Translations under genes and position numbers: made by a program
Part shown: piece after piece, positions 35,519 through 47,605 of the stretch
Layout: every line of letters begins with the position of its first letter
Numbering within the stretch: the first letter of the stretch is position 1
Assembly (NCBI GenBank): GCA_034620365.1
Contig: JAQGEQ010000324.1
Location: forward strand, 372,001-436,000
Source of the DNA: Pegea sp. RAD2-039
Taxonomy: Eukaryota > Chordata > Thaliacea > Salpida > Salpidae
Direction: 5' to 3'
Length of the DNA stretch: 64,000 bases
The notes under the pieces: generated by a model
Databases searched by the model: none
Told to the model about the DNA's origin: nothing
The model's input: only the letters and a program-made list of their open reading frames with translations

Positions 35519-35568
35519 GTAAGATACTAAATCTAAAAATTATTTTATTTCAATAATTTCAATTTCAG
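35519..35568 (+). other. 50-bp 5' UTR intron of PSMC1
   Basis: AATAAG followed by a GTAAGAT donor at 35519, and a TTTCAG acceptor ending at 35568, two bases before the ATG. This matches the about 50-bp intron class of the window, so no trans-splicing is needed to explain the acceptor. Confidence 0.65.
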
Positions 35569-35570
35569 CT

Positions 35571-36896
35571 ATGGGTCAAAACCAAAGTGGAAGCGGACGC
35601 AATAATGGTGACAATAAAAAAGGGGATAAAAAAGAGAAACGTAAATATGAAAGACCTCTTCCAACTCGAGTAGGAAAGAAAAGGAAGAAGACAAAAGGAC
35701 CGGAGAGCGCCAACAAGCTGCCGAGTGTGATGCCATTTACAAAATGCCGGCTCCGGTTGTTAAAGCAAGAGCGGATCAAGGATTACTTGCTTATGGAAGA
35801 AGAGTTTATCCGGAATCAGGAACGTCTGAAGCCACAAGAAGAGAAGCAGGAAGAAGAACGAACTAAAGTGGATGATCTCAGAGGCTCTCCAATGTCTGTA
35901 GGAACTCTTGAAGAGATTATTGATGAGAATCATGCGATTGTGTCTACATCAGTTGGTTCAGAACATTACGTCAGTATCTTATCTTTTGTAGATAAAGATC
36001 TTTTAGAACCTGGATGTACAGTTTTGATGAATCATAAGGTTCATGCTGTGATCGGTTTTCTAGGTGATGATGTTGATCCTTTAGTTACAGTGATGAAGTT
36101 AGAAAAAGCTCCTAAAGAATCTTACGCGGATATTGGAGGACTTGATACACAAATCACTGAAATTAAAGAATCTGTTGAACTTCCTCTAACACATCCTGAA
36201 TATTATGAAGAGATGGGTATCAAACCTCCTAAAGGTGTAATCTTATACGGACCTCCAGGAACTGGGAAAACTTTATTAGCAAAAGCAGTAGCCAATCAGA
36301 CATCCGCAACTTTCCTTAGAGTTGTCGGTTCTGAGTTGATTCAGAAGTATTTAGGGGATGGCCCTAAACTGGTTCGGGAGCTATTTCGTGTCGCCGAAGA
36401 GCATGCGCCTTCTATCGTCTTTATCGATGAAATTGACGCGGTTGGGACGAAACGTTACGATTCAAACTCAGGAGGTGAACGCGAGATTCAGCGCACCATG
36501 TTGGAACTTCTCAACCAACTAGACGGCTTCGATTCGCGTGGTGACGTCAAAGTTATCATGGCAACCAATCGAATTGAGTCTTTAGATCCGGCGTTGATTC
36601 GCGCTGGACGGATTGATCGTAAAATCGAGTTTCCGATGCCGGATGAGAAGACAAAGCGACGAATCTTTGGGATTCACACCGCGCGAATGACGCTCGCTGA
36701 TGACGTCAACATTGATGAGTATGTTCAGGCAAAAGATGAGTTGTCTGGAGCTGATATAAAAGCGATTTGTACGGAAGCTGGCTTACTAGCGCTTCGCGAG
36801 CGACGTATGAAAGTGACCAGCGCAGATTTCCACAAGTCCAAAGAAAATGTTTTGTATCGTAAAAACGAAGATGCACCTCAGGGCTTGTATTTGTAG
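35571..36896 (+). CDS. PSMC1: 26S proteasome regulatory subunit 4, Rpt2 ATPase
   Basis: AAA+ ATPase of the 19S base that unfolds substrates and opens the 20S gate. It is an intronless 441-codon frame; human PSMC1 is 440 aa. Visible are MGQ (N-myristoylation signal known for Rpt2), a basic N-terminal stretch, an OB-fold region, Walker A GPPGTGKT, Walker B IVFIDEID, an SRH region [10 protein letters not shown], and the C-terminal gate-opening tail ending LYL (HbYX-type). The first 0.8 kb is CpG-poor; from about 36390 it becomes CpG-rich and includes TGACGTCA. Confidence 0.98.
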   Translation: MGQNQSGSGRNNGDNKKGDKKEKRKYERPLPTRVGKKRKKTKGPESANKLPSVMPFTKCRLRLLKQERIKDYLLMEEEFIRNQERLKPQEEKQEEERTKVDDLRGSPMSVGTLEEIIDENHAIVSTSVGSEHYVSILSFVDKDLLEPGCTVLMNHKVHAVIGFLGDDVDPLVTVMKLEKAPKESYADIGGLDTQITEIKESVELPLTHPEYYEEMGIKPPKGVILYGPPGTGKTLLAKAVANQTSATFLRVVGSELIQKYLGDGPKLVRELFRVAEEHAPSIVFIDEIDAVGTKRYDSNSGGEREIQRTMLELLNQLDGFDSRGDVKVIMATNRIESLDPALIRAGRIDRKIEFPMPDEKTKRRIFGIHTARMTLADDVNIDEYVQAKDELSGADIKAICTEAGLLALRERRMKVTSADFHKSKENVLYRKNEDAPQGLYL

Positions 36897-37164
36897 TTTG
36901 TGACGTCATCACATCGCGTGTTTGTAGCTTCATCATCGCGTAGTGCTTGTTTGTCAGTTGTGTTTCGTTTGAAGTTGATAAAATGCTCAAATTAACTCGA
37001 AAATACCTTTCGTGATTTTAACAAATAAGAAAGAAGGTTTAGTGACGTCATGAGCTACAGGCGCTAGAAGTTTGGAGATGTTGCTAATTAAACTGGGTTT
37101 CAAACAACTTAGTTTAGACGTTAGAGGTAGTCAGAAGCTTTCACGTCATTAAATAGTTAACACT

Positions 37165-39800
37165 TAAGTTTTTTGTTTATTTATAACAATAAACGCAAAG
37201 AATGCCTGGAGAGAGCACCTCTCGCTAACACTCATTCTCACAAATATTACCTATTATGAATGATTAGGGTACAAATGCAAAAAGATGTAACACATGGCAT
37301 TTCAGTAGTCCTTAAAGCATATAACAGTGAAAAATTATATAGAATGTTAATAATATAAAAAAGTGAAAAAATCACAGTTTAAAAATTGCAATGTTGGTAT
37401 TATTAAAACGGTTCAACTTCTGCTTGAACAACGCGAGCGATTCTGACATGATAATGTCTGAAGGCAGCTGGTTCCAAGTACTAATTGTGTGGTATGAGAA
37501 AAAATTCAATCTGATTAATGTACCAGGAGATATGGGCTTACCAAGTTGTAATGTGTGTCTTCTGAGTTGATATAACTTTAGGGAAGGACTAATGGAAAAG
37601 AAAGCATCGAATTTAGGGTCGATTTAGTTGTTGATTATTTTAAGAATAAGAATTAAGTCATATTTAACTCGTCGATTTTTAAAAGTATATAAATTTTAGA
37701 TTTTTAATTTAAGAAGCTAAGATGATGTTTATAACTATCATATTTAATATTAAGTTTCCTGCATACTAATCTCGTAAATGTGGCCTGAACAGATTCAATC
37801 TTTTTGATATCACTAACTTGATATGGTATTCATGCACTAACATTGTATTCAAGAATTGGACGTACGTATAGTTTGAAAAGATTGATAAATAAGTATTGAT
37901 CCTTAGAATTAAAGGAGTATTACTTTCATAATGAGCTGTGAGCTCAATAAGAAAGGTTAGATGTTGAGTCAGGGAAGATCTCCGTTTCACAAAGCCATGT
38001 TGGACATCAGATATTAGATGGTGCTCCATCAAATGACTGGTCATATGATTGTGAATGAAATGTTCTTCAGTTCTACAGATAACTGAAGTCAGAGAAGCTT
38101 GTTTTTTGACCCGTTTTCTCCACGAACGGCCATTTATATATATTTGCAAGCATATGCAGGGCAGAAATCATGGGTATCCAGCGGTACAGTGACGAACTGC
38201 CTACGAGGCTCCAACTCTGACTTTAAATTCGGAGTTTTTCGTCTTCTAGAAGTGCTGTCATTAACCAAACTAACAAGGCCCTTTTACCCAGGGGTTATAT
38301 GGACTTTTCCTTGTCACTAATGTCACAACATTTTCCACCTGAGATCAAACCTGAAACCCCCTGCTTGGTAGGTAGGTGTGGTAACCGCTTTGCCACATAG
38401 ATGGATAGTGAAACTGATCTGTGGTTGAGTGAAGTGTTTCTGGGACCCTTCTTATGAATAGGAGTAATGATAACTTACTTCCAAATTTGTGGAACTTTCT
38501 CGTCAGAGAGGGATATTAAAGAGTAGCGATAAAGATAATGATTAAGAGGAAGTAGTTTTTCTTAAAAACAAACCAGGGATATGATGAGAATTGTTGAAAC
38601 TGATGATTTTAAAGAAGAAATAGCCTTAGTGTCGGAGTAGGAAAGAGAAGGAGTATTGCCATCATCGGTTATAAAAACGCTATTCAATTAATTGTTTAGC
38701 AATTCAGCATTATTCTCCGGTTTCATCACAAGCTGGTCGCTGTTATCAAGTAAGGGAGGTAATTGAGATTTCGCCTTAAGCTTGTGATTTTTGAAACCAA
38801 AAAAAGTTTTTGTGCTAGGTGAAGATAGGACTGCTCTTTCTTTTCCTGAATAGAAATTAGAAATATATTAGAGAAGATCTTCGCACAGAGATTTGATGGA
38901 AGGATCTGCTTTAGTTTGTTTGTATAGGAGGTTTTTCAAATGATGTAAATTCCTCAAATAGTTTGGCTAATGTGGTCTTTTTTTGACTCGATAAAAAGTT
39001 ATGAATTTCTCAATTGACTCTTTGACGATGTTAGTAAACCTTCAGTAAATAGTATTGATGTCTTCGGTAGAGTTGAAAACAGAAATCCAGTCAGCAACTG
39101 ATAGAAACTCATTAGTACCACCATAATTTTCACGATAATAATTTCGTTTGCTTGAAGCTTTAACGCTCGGTGAACCTCGAACTTTATATTTGAAATCATT
39201 TGGTGGTTCCTACTGATCTCAGCTATACACCTCTTTTAGAAGACGCTTTTTTTCTAACCGATCATCTTCACACAAATTACAAGTACTCTAATGCGCTCGA
39301 ATTTTTTTCAACTTTTAGTTTATATCCCAGCTTTCCTGAAAGGACATTTTCAACAATCTTTGATGGTCTAAGGTCTTCGCTCCAAGTCTGGTCATTGATA
39401 CTTTCATTGATACTGGAACTTCCAAAAAATTAAGGCTTTGAGATCACATTTGGTTATAAAATTTACTGTCATCATCTTTATTAATCTCACATATATTAAA
39501 GATGAAGACATTGTATTCTTTTCACGGTTCAAAGTAAGTTTTTTGTGCGTGTCTGTGGCAAGAAGTTGCACCATGCTAGCATTTTTTGTCGGAATCGGAA
39601 TCACCGACCACCGGGGCCCACATGACAGGTTTCTTTGTAGAGGCATCTAGTTCATTGGTTTGGAGAAACAAGAATGTTTCTCGTTGATTTGGCAACATCA
39701 GATGAGTTGCCAATTTCAGATTTAACTTTGGCCAATTCAGCGGATATCAATTTGCTGATGTCGGATAATAAGTTTGAATTAGAGGAGGTAGATGTTATGT
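37165..39800 (-). mobile_element. LINE copy A, CR1/Jockey-like, internally deleted, carrying a SINE
   Basis: Read on the minus strand from 39800: a coiled-coil ORF1 start (ISKLISAELAKVKSEI), APVVGDSDSD, the ORF1 block matching 8400-8650, then a jump (deletion of most of the endonuclease, equivalent to about 8655-9545) to the endonuclease/RT linker (39195-38420). A SINE interrupts at about 38100-38400. RT fingers follow (HLISDVQHGFVKRRSS), then a second jump past the catalytic palm to the thumb region at about 37900, and the 3' end with CTCTCGCTAACAC complement and TTTATTGTTATAAATAAAC at 37165. Stops and frameshifts abound. Confidence 0.85.
38100..38400 (-). mobile_element. tRNA-derived SINE inserted in LINE copy A
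   Basis: On the minus strand from 38395: TGTGGCAAAGCGGTTACCAC (A-box-like) and, about 35 bp later, GGTTTGATCTC (B-box-like), then a body with GGAGCCTCGTAGGCAGTTCG and an A-rich end GGGTCAAAAAAC. The flanking LINE sequence continues on both sides when compared with 10310-10400. I could not define target-site duplications with confidence. Confidence 0.65.
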
Positions 39801-40009
39801 CAATGATTATTTGATAAAGAACCATTTAAACCCCATTTGCTTCATCTGGTTCTTTTTAACTATATTAAATATAATTAAAACTGCTTCAAAATTTCATCAA
39901 ATTTACTCCTAGTAAAATATTACACCTGATAGACACTCACCTCATTAAAATAAACTAAATTTAGAGGTCTTTATAACATATATATAAACATTAACAACGC
40001 TTTTTATTT

Positions 40010-41280
40010 AATTATTTATTACAATAAATGCGAAGGAGGGTACCTGAAGAGAGTACCTCTCGCTAACACACATTCTCACAAATAACATCTATTTAGTCAA
40101 AAATGTAAAAAGTAAAAGATGTAGCACATGACATTTGGATATCACTCAAAGCATATAACAGTGAACAACTACATAGAATGTTAATAACATAAATAAAGAG
40201 AAAAAATCACAGTTAAGCATGACAATATTGGCAATATAATAACGGTTCAACTTCTGCTTGAACAACCCGAGCGACTTTGACATGGCGATGTCTGATGGCA
40301 GCTTATTCCATGTATTAATAGTACGGTATGAGAAAAAAATTGCTCTGACCAATGTACTAGGTGATATAGGCTTATTAAGGTGTAATGTATGTCGTCTGAG
40401 TTTATATAACTTGAGGGAAGGACTAATAGAAATCATCAAACTGAATGTCAATTAAATTGTGGATAATTTTAAAAATAAGAATTATAATAATAATGTATTT
40501 AATCTGTCGAATTTCCAAAGTATCTAATTGAAGAAACTGAGAAGATGTTTATAACTATTATATTTAATATTAAGTTTTCTACATACCAATCTTGTAAATG
40601 TGGCCTGAACAGATTCGATTTTTTTTGATATCACTGACTTGATAAGGCATCCATGCAGTGATATCGTATTCAAGAATTGGACGTACGTACAATTTGAAAA
40701 GATTGATAAAAAAGCATGGGTCCTTAGAATTAAAGGTCTTTATAATAAGGAAGACAAGGTTGATTGACTTTCCAAAGATTTTGGAAACATAATTGCGCTA
40801 TTTAAAGTCAGATGACAGAGTAATGCCAAGGTCTAGGACCGAAGATACTCGTTGAATGATAAATCTATTGATGGAGTATTGGTTCAAGGAATTTATAGCT
40901 GGTTTACGAGAAAAAGTTATAAGTTCAGACTTTGTTAGCTGGATTCTGAGCTGCCAGTTCATAGACCAGTTTTCTACAGTGTTTAGTGCTTTGAAGGATT
41001 ACAAGATAATAGCTTGATATCATCTGCATACACAACACTCTGACATCATCTACTGCTACTAATCTTCTGATGAGGTCTTCAATGAAAATTAAAAAGAGAA
41101 GGGGACCCTGAACAGAACCCTGAGGAACACCACTGGTGATTTGACTAGAAGTAGATAAAGACCTTTCTACACGAGTTTATTGGGTTCTACCTGATAAGTA
41201 ATCTTCAATCCACTGTAAGATAAAGCTGTTGATTTTTCAATACAGTAACGAGCTTAGCGTCTTAAATGAAAAGTTTGGTC
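40010..41280 (-). mobile_element. LINE copy B, CR1/Jockey-like, 5'-truncated
   Basis: Minus-strand order from 41280: RT palm (SGVPQGSVQGPLLFLIFIED, then a disrupted YADD region), thumb, the terminal frame 40451-40146 with FFSYRTINTWNKLPSDI, and the 3' end TTTATTGTAATAAATAATT at 40010. It lies just upstream (in element direction) of copy A in the same orientation. Confidence 0.85.
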
Positions 41281-41556
41281 ATAACACTAGTTGCAGATTC
41301 ATTTCCTTTTGTTTTAATTTTTAGTCTTTCTTTATTGATTAAAAAAGAATTTTTAAATAGTTTTAGATAAAAAAATTAATTATTTTCTACATCTTTAGAA
41401 TCTGACTATATGCAAATTAGGAGCGTAGTTGAAGTCACGTGACTTGTTTCTTTAATTAAATTTATTGATACAAAAAAAAAACTAATTTCAAAGTTGCAGA
41501 TTTTAAGTTTACATAAATGCAATTTGAATCATCAAAAATAATTAAAAACATCTTCT

Positions 41557-44500
41557 TCAAAACGCGTATCTTGTTCTGAGATCTTCCAAGCGTTTCGAGA
41601 CCTACAATTGGATCAAAATGAAGATGAATTTAAAAAAAAAAAGAGATTTTACCTCTGAAGGAACTCTTTCAAGTTCTTCAGCAACAGATTTCTGTCTGGA
41701 AAATTCCATTGAAGAAAACATTTCACACAAATCTCCGTCGATGACATTCTGCAGAAGATGAGAATTACGTGAAAATAAAGATCCGGTGATGATGAGGGAT
41801 CAGGTGAAGATGAGGATCAGTGGATGATGAGGGATCAGGTGAAAATAAGAATCAGGTGGAGATGAAGATGAGGATCAGATAAAGATCAGATGATGAAGAT
41901 ACTTACTTTAACTGGGAAGTAATAAGATCTGTAAGCGATATGTTCTCTTCCAAGAAGAGGAGGACACTCATTTCTCATATGCATCTCAAGATGTTGAAAA
42001 AAGTCATGATCTTCATGCGATGTGAAAGGAACTAGCATCCCAACACTCCCAGATAAAGTGGTATAAACGAGTGAATCAGAACCTCCAGTAATTAAAGTAC
42101 ATTTTTGAAGTGATAAAATTGTTTCACCAACATAATAAGAGCATAAAAGCTCAGCCTAAAACCAACAAGTTAAACAAAGTCGCCCCAAAATCCTCTCATC
42201 ACCTTTTGTGACGCCCCACTCAAAATTCCCCGGCTCCACAACGCTTTAGTTCCACTTGGGTCGTCTTGCACGTCATCATTGACGTCACTAGGGAGTCGTA
42301 ACTACAACGAGAAACACATAAGATGATGTTATGACGTCATAAACGCTTACAATCGCGATTGTTCCAAATTTATCAGCAACAGCGACAGTAGCGAAATCCA
42401 TAACAGCCGCTGACGTCACCCAGCGTGGATACGTGTCGTCAGCGAAGATGACAAGTTGGTTCTCTTGACGACGATATCGAATCCAATGACAACTCTCTTG
42501 AACGTCACAAACGATTATTCGCTGACCAACCGCGTGAATCGCTACGATGTTACAGGGAATGTGCTGAAAGAAGAAGTAATGTCATCAACTAATCAGTGAC
42601 GTCATCAACTAACTTTATTTTCGCATTTTCGAAGCAATTTTCTCTTTCCAAGGTCGTAAATTCTTAAAAACCTACCGACTCCAACCAATAATCGGCCATG
42701 ATAAGCACACAGGGCACCAGGAACCTCTTCTACATGTGTCTGTGGGTCGATATGGGTCAGTACCACTTACTAGTGGCCACGAAGTTACTTACAATATGGA
42801 CCAGAGTCAACTTTTCGCCTTTGGGATCGATGAAATAAGTTCTAATCTCTCCCCCTCCGTAAGCTTGTCGTGGATTCAATTGAAGATCTTTAGCCACCCC
42901 GACAACCACAAACAAACGGTCGTCATGGGCAGCGAAGCGACATGTCGTGATGCTTACTGCTGCGTGATTCTGTTCCAATCTGATGATTCCAAAAGACTCA
43001 CCCTACGATCAAATCAACTTGTTGGAGATTAAGGACACTTTTTTGGGAGGCACTGACCGTATTTGGATCTAAAATATGGATTCTAGACGCCCACATACCA
43101 GTACCAGCTTTAGGGGCACCAAAAGTAGCTTCTGGGAAATCTTGCCGGAAACTCGCGGTCATCTCAGTTGCTAAATCTTTTTCTTCTTCACCTGCAGCTT
43201 CAAACATTTCCTAAAGATGCATATTTTATGATTTTTCACCACTAGGTATCACTATTTATACTTCAGCCATTTCATCGCGTCTTCGACGCTTCGTGTCGTC
43301 TGTATACGAATTATGATCGGTTTCAATTAGTATTATATGATTCGAAGGCGGGTGAAGCACAAAACGTCGCGGGGTGTACTGGAGAGGTGTTGAAGCTTGA
43401 TTAAAAACTGTCCCAAGTTTTTCGAGAGCCAAGATCCTGAATAAATCAAAGATGAGAATCGCAATTCTCGAAGATCGCGTTTTTCTCCAAAGAATTTCAA
43501 ATTTAAACAAATTTTTTTGAAAATTGAAAACTCGACAACTGCTAGAAATGATGACGTCACAAACCGAAGCGTATTAGCGGTGATGGCGACGACACCTTCA
43601 GGACATTGTTCAGATGTAAATCCGGACGCAAATTCGAGAGTCTCATAAGATAAAGGAGTCAAATGGAAACGATTTTGATGTTGATAACTTAACCATGTTC
43701 GACTTGACATTGCTAATACAGCATCATTACCCTGTTTACATGGTTGCTAGGTGATTGTAGACCTCGTTGCTGGGTGACAACTGACCTGAGTGAGGACACG
43801 GAACAGCTTGACTGGTCTCGAACCTAAATATCTGGTCCTTGTGTCAGATAAGTCTCCTGTAACGCTATCTAAAGTTGTTCTGAATAAAACTCCATTCTGC
43901 ACAAAGTTCAAAGGTCACTAAAGGTCATCAAGATGACTAGAAGATGAGAAGATCAGGTGAAGATGAGGATCAAGTGAAGATGACGATCAGGTGGAGATGA
44001 GGATCAGGTGCAGATGAGAATCAGATGAAGATCAAGTGAAGATGAGGATCAAGTGAAGATGAGGATCAAGTGAAGATGAGGATCAGGTGGAGATGAAGAT
44101 CAAGTGATGATGATGATGATCAAGTGAAGATGAGAATCATGTGAAGATGAAGATCAAGTGAAAATGAGGATCAGATGGAGATGAGAATCAAGTGAAGATG
44201 AGAATCATGTGAAGATGAAGATCAAGTGAAAATGAGGATCAGATGGAGATGAGAATCAAGTGAAGATGAGAATCATGTGAAGATGAAGATCAAGTGAAAA
44301 TGAGGATCAGATGGAGATGAGAATCAAGTGAAGATGAGAATCAGATGAAGATGAGGATCAAGTGAAGATGAGAATCAGATGAAGATGAGGATCAAGTGAA
44401 GATGGCTTCAACTAACTTGGAGTCCTGTATTAAGGATTAGACCACCAGTATTATGACGCATTTGACCGTCATCATCATTACTTCCAACTTCAATTATACA

Positions 44501-47500
44501 AACAGATTCAGGAGTGGCTGGTAAAGCTTGCATGCTAAGTGGTTGAAGACAGTCTGTAGGTCCCAAAGATATTATCCTAACAGTATTATCAGCAAGTCCA
44601 ACGGCTAGGAATCGACTTCTTTGTTCATTTGTAGGAACACTCGCTAAATCCATACAGGCAATATCGCTACCAATTTCACGTCGGTCTGTGAACTCATTTA
44701 AATGTCCTGACTACAGATTGAAGAGGTTAGATAATCTTAAAGGGGCGATAGGTGGCACTTACAGCGTCCATTTCGAAATATACAAGTACTCCTCCTGTTA
44801 GAGCAATTACAACTTGTCTTTGATTGACAGCACATTTCAAAATTGTTTTTTTTCCAGGAGTTTTCCATTCATTTACTCGTTTGTCAGATCTAATTAACCG
44901 AATTCCATCCGGATAAACCTGAAGTGGAAGAGTTTTAGGAGGAATTAAGATTCTCCAGGACGTGGTACTTGAACAAGAGAGTTCTCGCCAAGAAGAGAGC
45001 ATGATAACGTTGGTGTGGTTCCTAAAAAACCGGAATCGGTGACTTCTTCTACAGTTTCACCGATTGACAGTACAAGAGTAGCATTGACGAATGAGACAAT
45101 GATATAAGAATCATATTCCTCTGAAAGATTTAGCTAATTGAGCAACTAGTTAACTAGTTAGTTTATCTACTAGTTAACTAGTTAGTTTATGTACTAGTTA
45201 ATTAGTTAGTTTATCTACTAGTTAATTAGTTAGTTTATCTACTAGTTAATTAGTTAGTTGATCTACTAGTTAATTAGTTAGTTTATCTACTAGTTAATTA
45301 GTTAGTTTATCTACTAGTTAATTAGTTAGTTTATCTACTAGTTAATTAGTTAGTTGATCTACTAGTTAATTAGTTAGTTTATCTACTAGTTAATTAGTTA
45401 GTTGATCTACTAGTTAACTAGTTAGTTTATGTACTAGTTAATTAGTTAGTTGATCTACTAGTTAATTAGTTAGTTGATCTACTAGTTAATTAGTTAGTTG
45501 ATCTACTAGTTAATTAGTTAGTTGATCTACTAGTTAACTAGTTAGTTTATGTACTAGTTAATTAGTTAGTTGATCTACTAGTTAATTAGTTAGTTGATCT
45601 ACTAGTTAATTAGTTAGTTGATCTACTAGTTAATTAGTTAGTTGATCTATTAGTTAATTAGTTAGTTGATCTATTAGTTAATTAGTTAGTCACTAACCGT
45701 CGTCCTTAGTTTTAACTGTCCAAACTGCATTTGGATTTCCTGGTAAATCAGAAACAGCCATCTCAGCAACCTACAAACAATAAAAGTAACCACAGTAACC
45801 ACATCAACCACCAACCTCCAATCCATGACGTAATACTCTCATAGAAGATTTAGGACCTCTTCCACAAGCAGCATATAGTTGAGGAGTATCTTCATTGGCA
45901 AGATCGTGAACCTGGCATGCCATCACCGGTGAAAGACTTTCCAATTCATCCACTAAAATTATATTCTTCAACTCGCGCGGTGCATAAAAAAATGTTTCTC
46001 CTTCTAATAGCGGAATCGCGCTTGAAAATTCTGCTTCACCGTCCTCATCACCCAAATGCGCGATTTGATATAAATAGCTAGATATGAAACGCGTGAGGTG
46101 ATGACGTCACAACCATATACATCACTCACTGGTTGCCGAATTCGGAAGCGACGAATAAGAAGCCAGTTCTTAAAACACACATTGATGCAGCGACTGAAAC
46201 TGTATCAAAATATTTCAATCGAACTTCCGTCACCATGTCATCATCCGTTTCCAACGTTGCCTAGTAACAAGTGTAAGTTAGTTGTTAAAGAGTTTTGGGG
46301 CGTGTACCTTAAAAATATCTCCCTGTTCAGTTTGTAGAAGAAAGAAGAAGCGCGCTTTGCTTTTATGAGTGGCACTAGAAACGATAAGGATTCCTCGTTC
46401 AGGGTTAAGATCATTCTAAGATTAAAAGATGAGAATGAGGTCTTTAGATAAAGATCACTTACTCTTCTTCTAGGTATAGGAACTCTGATATCAGGTTGAT
46501 CCCCAAAATTTTTGTAGATGATGTACTTTTCAGCACATACAAGAACACCACCAGGACCATCATTACCGCCTGGTACAGATATCAGCATATTACAACGTTC
46601 TTCTAACATCTCGCTGTATTTGCGAACCACATGATTAAGTCCTAAATCCAGCTCATAAAAAGTTAGAGTCTGAAAAGATTATTTATTATCAAAATATTTT
46701 CAAATTTTAAATTCAGAATCAATTCCTTGAACTAATAAAAGTTTTGAAACAAATTCGGAATTTAAAGTTTAGTAAAATTTCTACTTTATCTAAAAATTCA
46801 AAAACTTTTTGAAACTGATAAAATTGAGATTTTTAAAGACCTGTTTAGCCATCAGGGCTGCTTCGGCAGTTGGGTCACTATCAGCTTCTTCATAATCTAA
46901 TTCAATACAAGCAAACATTGGATTTTCAAATCCTACATCAATCCCAACCATATGAAACACCAAAGTATTAGCTTTATGAGCTTCTAAAGGTGATGATATA
47001 GTTAGACGGGCATGTGAGTCTCTATTCAAGATATAAACTAGTTTTTGTTTCTCCACAGCACCTATAAGTGAATAGATTAGATGAAGAAGATTTTGAAGGT
47101 CACTTACCAATCATAACAGCTCTGCCCTTTGGGTCAATGGCCAGGTATTGTCCAGGGACAATCCTTCTACAACCACTTTTACCAAAAGTCTCCAAATGAA
47201 TCTTTTAAAGAAAAAATTTTGAAATTTTTAGTTCATAAATTTCATTCTTACTTTTTCAAATTTATTTTTAGCTGGAGAATATTCTAGAATTGAAATTCTT
47301 CCTGAATCTGAGCCACAAACCAGATAATCTTTATGTCCACCAGTAAGTCTAAAAGCCATTAAAGATCTGATCTCACCAAATGCTTCCATAGTGATTAAAG
47401 AATGAACTTTACCAGTGCTTGTATCAGGTTTTAATAATTCAATTAATTTTCCTGAAATTTGTTCAATTATTTTCCACAAAATCACTTTTGACAACCACTC

Positions 47501-47605
47501 ACCTCTAGCGACGGCAATTTCTTGCTGTTTTGTGCCTGAAAAATTACCATGTACTGCATGTGTGATACAATTGGCACGCTGTAATGTTAACCCGTATAAA
47601 AACAT
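41557..47605 (-). CDS. SF3B3: Splicing factor 3B subunit 3 (SAP130)
   Basis: SF3B3 is the triple-beta-propeller scaffold of the SF3b complex in U2 snRNP, which recognises the intron branch point; it is also a SAGA-family component. About 23 exons follow human SF3B3 from [20 protein letters not shown] (47605-47503, then 47451-47252) through [136 protein letters not shown] and [15 protein letters not shown] blocks to the conserved end [11 protein letters not shown] at 41557. Expected length is about 1200 aa. Two large introns are minisatellites (43925-44405, 45131-45690); another (41762-41885) is pyrimidine-rich repeat. Confidence 0.96.
41762..41885 (-). repeat. SF3B3 intron made of the pyrimidine-rich repeat
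   Basis: On the sense strand, diverged units of CACCTGATCCTCATCTT run from donor to acceptor. They are the same family as ALDH5A1 intron 5 and the 43925-44405 array. Confidence 0.8.
43925..44405 (-). repeat. 17-bp minisatellite in an SF3B3 intron
   Basis: About 28 copies of a 17-bp unit, sense strand CTTGATCCTCATCTTCA with variants. Longer blocks of about 68 bp are themselves repeated (44160-44330), a sign of recent array growth. The array starts directly after the donor of the upstream exon. Confidence 0.95.
45131..45690 (-). repeat. 24-bp minisatellite in an SF3B3 intron
   Basis: About 23 copies of a 24-bp unit containing CTAGTTAATTAGTTAG and GAT/TATCTA. The sense strand of the gene reads CTAACTAATTAACTAG, with many branch-point-like CTAAC/CTAAT. 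Single-base variants (GATC/TATC/TATG) form a higher-order pattern. Confidence 0.97.

Noticed and set aside
35519-35570. Spliced-leader trans-splice site directly before the PSMC1 ATG
   Set aside because: A good donor 50 bp upstream gives an ordinary short 5' UTR intron.
39200-39650. Plus-strand open frames that look exon-like
   Set aside because: They are antisense to ORF1 of LINE copy A, which matches 8290-8650 on the other strand.
42736-43032. 98-codon plus-strand open frame inside SF3B3
   Set aside because: It is antisense to conserved SF3B3 exons and lacks any family signal.
46256-46268. GTTGCCTAGTAAC, a perfect match to the RFX X-box consensus
   Set aside because: It spans a splice acceptor and the start of a coding exon in SF3B3, so the sequence is explained by that function; promoter role unlikely.
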